From: JAGNHN01 sp964590645
Lineage (GTDB): Bacteria; Bacteroidota; Bacteroidia; Bacteroidales; JAGNHN01
Length of the DNA: 64,000 nucleotides
Assembly (NCBI GenBank): GCA_964590645.1
Contig: CAZPYJ010000018.1
Location: 1-64,000 of the forward strand
Direction of reading: 5' to 3'
Below, one piece after another: positions 59,578-64,000 of the stretch. Positions within the stretch are counted from its first letter, which is position 1, and every line of letters begins with the position of its first letter. The notes under the pieces are model-generated. The model saw nothing but the letters and a program-made list of their open reading frames with translations. It was not told the origin of the DNA and ran no database searches. The translations under genes were made by a program, and so were the position numbers.

Positions 59578-59898
59578 ATGAACAAGAAGAAAAAGATGCG
59601 TCACCTGAAGCAGGGTGCAGGTAATCCTCAAACACCGGCCCGGCCTTCCGGGAAATTGCCTGACTTTGTTTTTGGACGGGAGAACTATATTATTGTCCTT
59701 GCCGGCCTCGCCCTGATTGCTTTGGGATTCATTCTGATGATCGGAGGGGGATCCAAGGATCCCAATGTTTTCAGTGAGGATATTTTTAACTTTCAACGCC
59801 TGACTTTGGCTCCCATTCTGGTTCTGGCCGGATATGCCCTGGAGATTTATGCAATTATGCACAGGCCCCGAAAAACAAGCCAGGAAAGCGAGGACTGA
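59578..59898 (+). CDS. DUF3098 small membrane protein
   Basis: 106 residues with a basic N-terminus, then two membrane helices (about 37-57 and 76-95) joined by GGGSKDPNVFSEDIFNFQR. This fits DUF3098, a Bacteroidota family found between ftsX and uppP. Function is unknown; conserved position suggests a role in cell-wall or division processes. It is 6 bases from uppP and co-transcribed with it. Confidence 0.9.
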   Translation: MNKKKKMRHLKQGAGNPQTPARPSGKLPDFVFGRENYIIVLAGLALIALGFILMIGGGSKDPNVFSEDIFNFQRLTLAPILVLAGYALEIYAIMHRPRKTSQESED

Positions 59899-59904
59899 TC
59901 AGCA

Positions 59905-60687
59905 ATGAGTTGGCTGGAAGCACTGCTCCTGGGCGTACTGCAGGGCCTGACAGAATTCCTGCCGGTCAGCAGCAGTGGGCATCTGGAACTGGGAAAGGCC
60001 CTATTCGGGGTGGATCCGGAAAACAGTCTCTTGTTCACTGTTGTGGTGCACGGAGCTACTGTATTGAGCACCATTGTCGTTTTTCGCCGTGATCTTGCCC
60101 GGCTGATTGCCGGAAGCCTGAAGTTCAGATGGAATGAGGAAACTCGATACGTCCTGCTGCTTCTCTGGTCGATGTTGCCGGTCTTAATCGTAGGGCTGTT
60201 TTTCAAAGCGGAAGTGGAATCCCTTTTCTCCGGACGGATTGTCTTTGTCGGCACAATGTTGATCGTGACGGCATTATTGCTGGGGACAGCCCACTTTATT
60301 CCTAAAAAAGAAGGGCCTATACGCACTACTGATGCTCTTATCATCGGCCTTGCCCAGGCACTGGCCGTGATTCCAGGGATTTCGCGCTCAGGGGCAACCA
60401 TTGCTACCGCTTTATTACTGGGGAAAGATAAGCGTAAAGTAGCCCGTTTTTCTTTTCTGATGGTACTGCTTCCCATCATCGGGGCCAATATGCTTGACCT
60501 GGGGGAAAGCATTGGAACAGGAAGCCTGAACGGAGAAGCGCTTCCCCTTGTGATGGGTTTCATCGCTGCTTTTCTTACCGGATGGCTGGCCTGCCGCTGG
60601 ATGGTGGCCCTGGTAGAAAAGGGGAAATTACTGATATTCGCTTTATACTGCCTGCTTATTGGAAGCCTGGCCATCATTTTTGCCTGA
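59905..60687 (+). CDS. uppP: Undecaprenyl-diphosphate phosphatase
   Basis: 260 residues with about eight membrane helices. The catalytic loops are LQGLTEFLPVSSSGHLELG (with the conserved Glu and Ser-rich run) and PGISRSGATIATALL (with the Arg). It dephosphorylates undecaprenyl diphosphate to recycle the lipid carrier for peptidoglycan and other glycans. Its stop overlaps the truB start as TGATG. Confidence 0.96.
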   Translation: MSWLEALLLGVLQGLTEFLPVSSSGHLELGKALFGVDPENSLLFTVVVHGATVLSTIVVFRRDLARLIAGSLKFRWNEETRYVLLLLWSMLPVLIVGLFFKAEVESLFSGRIVFVGTMLIVTALLLGTAHFIPKKEGPIRTTDALIIGLAQALAVIPGISRSGATIATALLLGKDKRKVARFSFLMVLLPIIGANMLDLGESIGTGSLNGEALPLVMGFIAAFLTGWLACRWMVALVEKGKLLIFALYCLLIGSLAIIFA

Positions 60688-61403
60688 TGAAAGAAACAGA
60701 GACCAGGAATCTGGATTTTCAGGAAGGGGCTGTGCTATTGATAGACAAGGCCGTGGATTGGACTTCATTTGATGCTGTGGGGTACCTGCGCAGCGGTTTG
60801 AACCGAATTTTAAATATCCGCAGGATCAAGATTGGCCACGCCGGCACACTGGATCCCAAGGCTTCCGGTTTGCTCATTATCTGCACCGGCAAGTTTACCA
60901 AGCGCATCAACGAGTTTCAGGATATGGAAAAGGAGTATACCGGCACCATAAGACTGGGGGCTACTACGCCTTCCTTCGATCTTGAAACGGAGGTAGATCG
61001 TGAGTACCCCTATGCCCACATTACTCCGGCCCATCTGGAAGAAATCACCCCTCGTTTTCTTGGGCCTGTTATGCAGGTTCCTCCTGCTTTCAGCGCGATT
61101 CATATTGAAGGCAAAAGGGCTTATGAACTCGCCCGCAACGATGTCAAGTCGGTAAAAATGGCGGCGCGGGAAGTGTTTGTGCATTCTCTTGCATTCACCC
61201 GCCTGGCCCTGCCCGAACTGGACTTTACAATCCGTTGTGGCAAAGGAACGTACATCCGATCCCTGGCCCGGGATATCGGACAAGCTCTGGGTAGTGGGGG
61301 CCATCTGACCGCCCTCAGACGCACCGGAATCGGTCCTTACCGGGTTGAAGATGCCGTTCAGGTGCAGGACTTTCTGAAAGACTTGCGGCAGATCAATTCC
61401 TGA
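60687..61403 (+). CDS. truB: tRNA pseudouridine-55 synthase
   Basis: 238 residues. The catalytic aspartate is in KIGHAGTLDPKASGLL (Asp56); other marks are LLIDKAVDWTSFDAV, KEYTGTIRLG, and VPPAFSAIHIEGKRAYELAR. It makes pseudouridine 55 in the T loop of tRNAs. It lacks the C-terminal PUA domain of longer homologues, as is usual for Bacteroidota. The start is the ATG overlapping the uppP stop; the longer frame upstream is an alternative phase of uppP. Confidence 0.95.
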   Translation: MKETETRNLDFQEGAVLLIDKAVDWTSFDAVGYLRSGLNRILNIRRIKIGHAGTLDPKASGLLIICTGKFTKRINEFQDMEKEYTGTIRLGATTPSFDLETEVDREYPYAHITPAHLEEITPRFLGPVMQVPPAFSAIHIEGKRAYELARNDVKSVKMAAREVFVHSLAFTRLALPELDFTIRCGKGTYIRSLARDIGQALGSGGHLTALRRTGIGPYRVEDAVQVQDFLKDLRQINS

Positions 61404-61679
61404 GAAATAAGAGTCTAAGCAACAACATTTCAATCCTTTCACAGTATCTGCCTCACGCATTCACTTACATATTGATATACAGCCTGATAGTAAAAAAACA
61501 GCGCGGATTGTTTCTGAAAACGGATTTGCAGCCATAAATGGATTGGGTTCATTGAAAAGCTAATTCTCGTAATCTCAACATTTTATATAGATAAATACTT
61601 GACATAGAGTGAGAGAATCATTACCTTTGCACATCTTTTTGAGAGGGATTACTGTATCGGGTTTTAGAAGACGAGGAAG
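61404..61679. other. Intergenic region upstream of queA
   Basis: The gap contains no gene. It is AT-rich in its middle part and carries the best promoter of the window (listed separately). I looked for a preQ1 riboswitch between the promoter and queA and found no convincing stem-loop plus A-rich tail. Confidence 0.6.
61599..61629 (+). promoter_or_regulatory. Promoter TTG-N20-TACCTTTG of queA-ispD
   Basis: Both Bacteroidota elements are exact: TTG at the -33 position and TACCTTTG at -7, 20 bases apart. The ATG of queA is 50 bases downstream. Confidence 0.75.
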
Positions 61680-62729
61680 ATGAAGCTATCACAATTCAGG
61701 TTTGATTTACCTGCCGGATTGATTGCGGATCAGCCAACGCAAAACAGGGAAGATTCCCGTTTGATGGTGGTAAATCGCGCCAACGGAGAAATATCACATC
61801 ATATGTTTGCCGACATTGTCCGCTTTTTTGATGACGGCGACGTGATGGTGTTGAACAACACTAAGGTATTTCCGGCAAGATTGTTCGGGGAGAAGGAAAA
61901 GACAGGAGCCAAAATTGAGGTCTTTTTGTTAAGAGAGCTCAACAGGGAAACCCGTTTATGGGACGTACTGGTAGATCCTGCAAGGAAAATCCGGATTGGC
62001 AACAAGCTGTATTTCGGTGAAGATGAAACCCTGGTGGCAGAGGTGATCGACAATACCACTTCCCGTGGGCGTACCTTGCGTTTTCTCTTTGATGGACCTT
62101 ATGAAGAGTTCAAAAAGACCATTCAGCGCCTGGGGCATACCCCGCTCCCTAAACTGCACAATCGTCCTGTAACCGAGGACGACAAAGAGCGCTATCAGAC
62201 CATTTATGCCAAGCACGAAGGTGCGGTTGCCGCGCCCACTGCAGGCCTGCATTTCAGCCGTGAACTGATGAAACGGCTTGAGCTGCAGGGGGTCGGTTTT
62301 CCGGAGGTCACCCTGCACGCCGGCCTCGGCAATTTCCGTACCATCGATGTGGAAGACCTGACCAAGCATAAAATGGATTCTGAAGAGGTGATTATCCCTG
62401 AACTCAGCTCCCTGATGGTAAACCAGGCCAAGGATGCAGGCAAACGCATCTGTGCGGTAGGAACTACCACAATGAAGGCCATCGAGACTTCGGTGTCCAT
62501 CTCCGGCCACCTGAAGCCCTACAAGGGATGGACCAATAAATTCATTTTCCCTCCCTACGAATTCAGCATCGCCAATGCGATGATATCCAATTTTCACCTC
62601 CCCCTCTCGCCTATGCTGATGATGACGGCTGCTTTTGCCGGCTACGACTTGCTGATGAAGGCTTATGACGAGGCCATCAAGGAGGAATACAAGTTCTTTA
62701 CCTATGGGTCGGCAATGCTGATCCTGTAA
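61680..62729 (+). CDS. queA: S-adenosylmethionine:tRNA ribosyltransferase-isomerase
   Basis: 349 residues. Typical segments are FRFDLPAGLIADQPTQNRED, VMVLNNTKVFPARLFG, APTAGLHFSRELM and NFHLPLSPMLMMTAAFAGYD. It transfers and rearranges the ribose of SAM onto preQ1-modified tRNA, giving epoxyqueuosine. It is followed 18 bases later by ispD and transcribed from the strong promoter upstream. Confidence 0.97.
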   Translation: MKLSQFRFDLPAGLIADQPTQNREDSRLMVVNRANGEISHHMFADIVRFFDDGDVMVLNNTKVFPARLFGEKEKTGAKIEVFLLRELNRETRLWDVLVDPARKIRIGNKLYFGEDETLVAEVIDNTTSRGRTLRFLFDGPYEEFKKTIQRLGHTPLPKLHNRPVTEDDKERYQTIYAKHEGAVAAPTAGLHFSRELMKRLELQGVGFPEVTLHAGLGNFRTIDVEDLTKHKMDSEEVIIPELSSLMVNQAKDAGKRICAVGTTTMKAIETSVSISGHLKPYKGWTNKFIFPPYEFSIANAMISNFHLPLSPMLMMTAAFAGYDLLMKAYDEAIKEEYKFFTYGSAMLIL

Positions 62730-62747
62730 GCCCGTGCATCAATCCTG

Positions 62748-63437
62748 ATGTCAGATTACGCCATTATCGTGGCCGGTGGCCTGGGAAGGAGAATGGGGAT
62801 GGAAGCCCCCAAGCAATTTCTGAACCTGGCTGGAAAACCGGTATTGCAATATGCCCTGGATGCATTTAAAACAGCATTACCAGGCATCCGTTTCGTGCTG
62901 GTGATCCCTCAGGCTTATGAAAAAGAAGCTACAGACATCCTTGGTGCCTGCGGAGTGACGGAGCGTACCCACCTGGCCTTAGCCGGCAGAGAACGCTACT
63001 TTTCGGTGCAAAACGGATTAAGTTTTATCCCGGCCGGTGAGGGCCGCATTGCCGTACACGATGCTGCACGCCCTTTGGCCTCCCCCTCACTCATACAGCG
63101 GTGTTTTGATGCCCTCAAACTGGCAGAGGCAGTGGTCCCGCTGATTCCGGTTCACGATTCAGTCAGGATGATCAGGGAAGGAGGAGGCAGCCAGGTCCTT
63201 GACAGAAATACACTTCGTGCCGTACAAACCCCACAGTGCTTCCGAAACGATACGCTCAGAAAAGCCTACACCCTCCCTTTCGACCCGCTCTTCACCGATG
63301 ATGCATCCCTGGCAGAAAAAGCAGGGGTCCGGATTCATTGGATAGAAGGAGAAACAGCCAACCTGAAGCTGACCACTCCTGAGGATATGATCATTGCAGA
63401 AGCCTTACTTGCAGCAAGAGGCATCAACGCACCCTGA
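62748..63437 (+). CDS. ispD: 2-C-methyl-D-erythritol 4-phosphate cytidylyltransferase
   Basis: 229 residues. The nucleotide-binding start YAIIVAGGLGRRMGMEAPKQ is complete, followed by RIAVHDAARPLASPSLI and DRNTLRAVQTPQCFR, then LTTPEDMIIAEALL. It attaches CMP to MEP in the non-mevalonate isoprenoid pathway, which feeds the polyprenyl synthase and quinone genes elsewhere in the window. Its last 14 bases overlap the end of the convergent glycosyltransferase gene. Confidence 0.96.
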   Translation: MSDYAIIVAGGLGRRMGMEAPKQFLNLAGKPVLQYALDAFKTALPGIRFVLVIPQAYEKEATDILGACGVTERTHLALAGRERYFSVQNGLSFIPAGEGRIAVHDAARPLASPSLIQRCFDALKLAEAVVPLIPVHDSVRMIREGGGSQVLDRNTLRAVQTPQCFRNDTLRKAYTLPFDPLFTDDASLAEKAGVRIHWIEGETANLKLTTPEDMIIAEALLAARGINAP

Positions 63438-64000
63438 TCTTTCTTCCCTTCCAGGAAGCTCCCCCCCCTAAGGTCCCCATCCACAAGAATATCAGGAAAA
63501 CCGGATATAGGAATACCATCCGGGGGAAAGCGCGTAAGGCCTTGCGCTGCCCTGACCAGCCTGTCCAGGCAACAGCTAGCATCCACTCAGGGATGGCTTT
63601 GAGTAAAAGGCAGATTATGGGAACAGCTACACCTGTTTTGCCAAAGCCCAGCAAGCCTATCGATAGCAGAAAAGCCAGATTCGCCAATACCACAGCCAGC
63701 CCGGTCAGCCTGGCTTTCAGGTTGGTTTTGGCGCTTTTGCCGGCCCAGCGCAGTCGCTGTTTGTACACATCGCCCCATCGCATCAAGCCCGGAGTTTCAC
63801 ACAAGGCTTCCCGGCTTTTGACAAAACGGATGCTCTCCCTACCAAACTGCTTCCATATTTTTTCCACCAGAAATACATCGTCCCCGGAGGCGAGCTCCTG
63901 ATGCCAGGGGTCTTTTCCAAGGGCTTCCAGCGAGGGCTTCCGGAGGATCAGGTTGGCTCCGGTGCTGAGCAGGGGGAAGCCCAGTGCGAGGCTGGATGCT
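63424..64000 (-). CDS. Family 2 glycosyltransferase, C-terminal part
   Basis: Partial: the gene continues beyond the right edge, and the open frame runs to it (192 codons visible). Readable motifs are STGANLILRKPSLEALG, ASGDDVFLVEK (acceptor-side Asp-Asp) and YKQRLRWAGK, the QxxRW-type motif of processive or membrane-bound GT-A enzymes. At least two membrane helices follow near the C-terminus. It transfers a sugar in envelope polysaccharide or glycolipid synthesis; the substrate is unknown. Confidence 0.88.
   Translation of the reverse strand, partial: ASSLALGFPLLSTGANLILRKPSLEALGKDPWHQELASGDDVFLVEKIWKQFGRESIRFVKSREALCETPGLMRWGDVYKQRLRWAGKSAKTNLKARLTGLAVVLANLAFLLSIGLLGFGKTGVAVPIICLLLKAIPEWMLAVAWTGWSGQRKALRAFPRMVFLYPVFLIFLWMGTLGGGASWKGRKIRVR

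Noticed and set aside
61404..61679. preQ1 riboswitch upstream of queA
   Set aside because: I found no small stem with the C-rich loop and A-rich tail expected; only a promoter is clear.

Overview
This window is bacterial chromosome from a member of the Bacteroidota. The support is: repeated use of the phylum-specific promoter box TAnnTTTG just upstream of genes; a PorZ-like component and several type IX secretion (T9SS) style sorting domains; a TlpA/DUF6029/Omp28 trio; a CarboxypepD-like domain on a TonB receptor; weak or absent Shine-Dalgarno sequences; and the block ftsX-DUF3098-uppP-truB-queA-ispD. Base composition is moderately GC-rich, except for one AT-rich restriction-modification cassette. 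The class cannot be fixed from this sequence.

Layout. 1-1395 is non-coding and repeat-rich: a 0.87-kb tandem duplication with 10-bp minisatellites and modules of a dispersed repeat. 1396-9700 is accessory: a fasciclin lipoprotein, two paralogous small secreted proteins (one a chimera), an isochorismatase-like hydrolase, a cytosine methyltransferase/endonuclease pair set between degenerate direct repeats, a GFA-family protein, and a FISUMP-domain protein flanked by two decayed tyrosine-recombinase C-termini, the second against a tRNA-Cys. 9.8-15.3 kb holds a Wzi-like outer-membrane protein, RNase H, a GldH-like lipoprotein and a TonB receptor. 15.4-17.9 kb is a four-gene operon joined by stop/start overlaps: radical SAM protein, repeat protein, hemerythrin-like protein and a LuxR regulator whose receiver has lost its phosphoacceptor Asp. 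18-36.9 kb is mostly housekeeping: polyprenyl synthase, a MORN/YwqK protein, a two-component system, pheS, cyclophilin, thymidine kinase, porZ, recO, lysS, TPR protein, alkaline phosphatase, and a nitronate monooxygenase with two UbiA paralogues.

37-48 kb carries the Omp28/DUF6029/TlpA trio, manA, an AsmA-like protein, a 23S-type pseudouridine synthase with a long charged N-terminus, and a large T9SS-sorted propeller protein. 48.06-48.59 kb is a second repeat-rich intergenic region holding inverted copies of modules seen at the left end. 48.6-58.6 kb contains a GT39-type glycosyltransferase, an ECF sigma factor overlapping a membrane-anchored beta-barrel partner whose linker is built of dispersed-repeat DNA, a DUF362/polyferredoxin pair, hemW, a phospholipase D-type synthase and an AmrS-type radical SAM protein. 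58.7-63.4 kb is the cell-envelope/tRNA-modification block, and the window ends inside a family 2 glycosyltransferase.

The best candidates for something not yet described are the coupled radical SAM/repeat-protein/hemerythrin/pseudo-receiver operon, the modular repeat family that appears to have expanded inside a coding gene, and the repeat-flanked restriction-modification cassette with its palindrome at the promoter. All protein assignments come from reading motifs and domain order; no database search was run.
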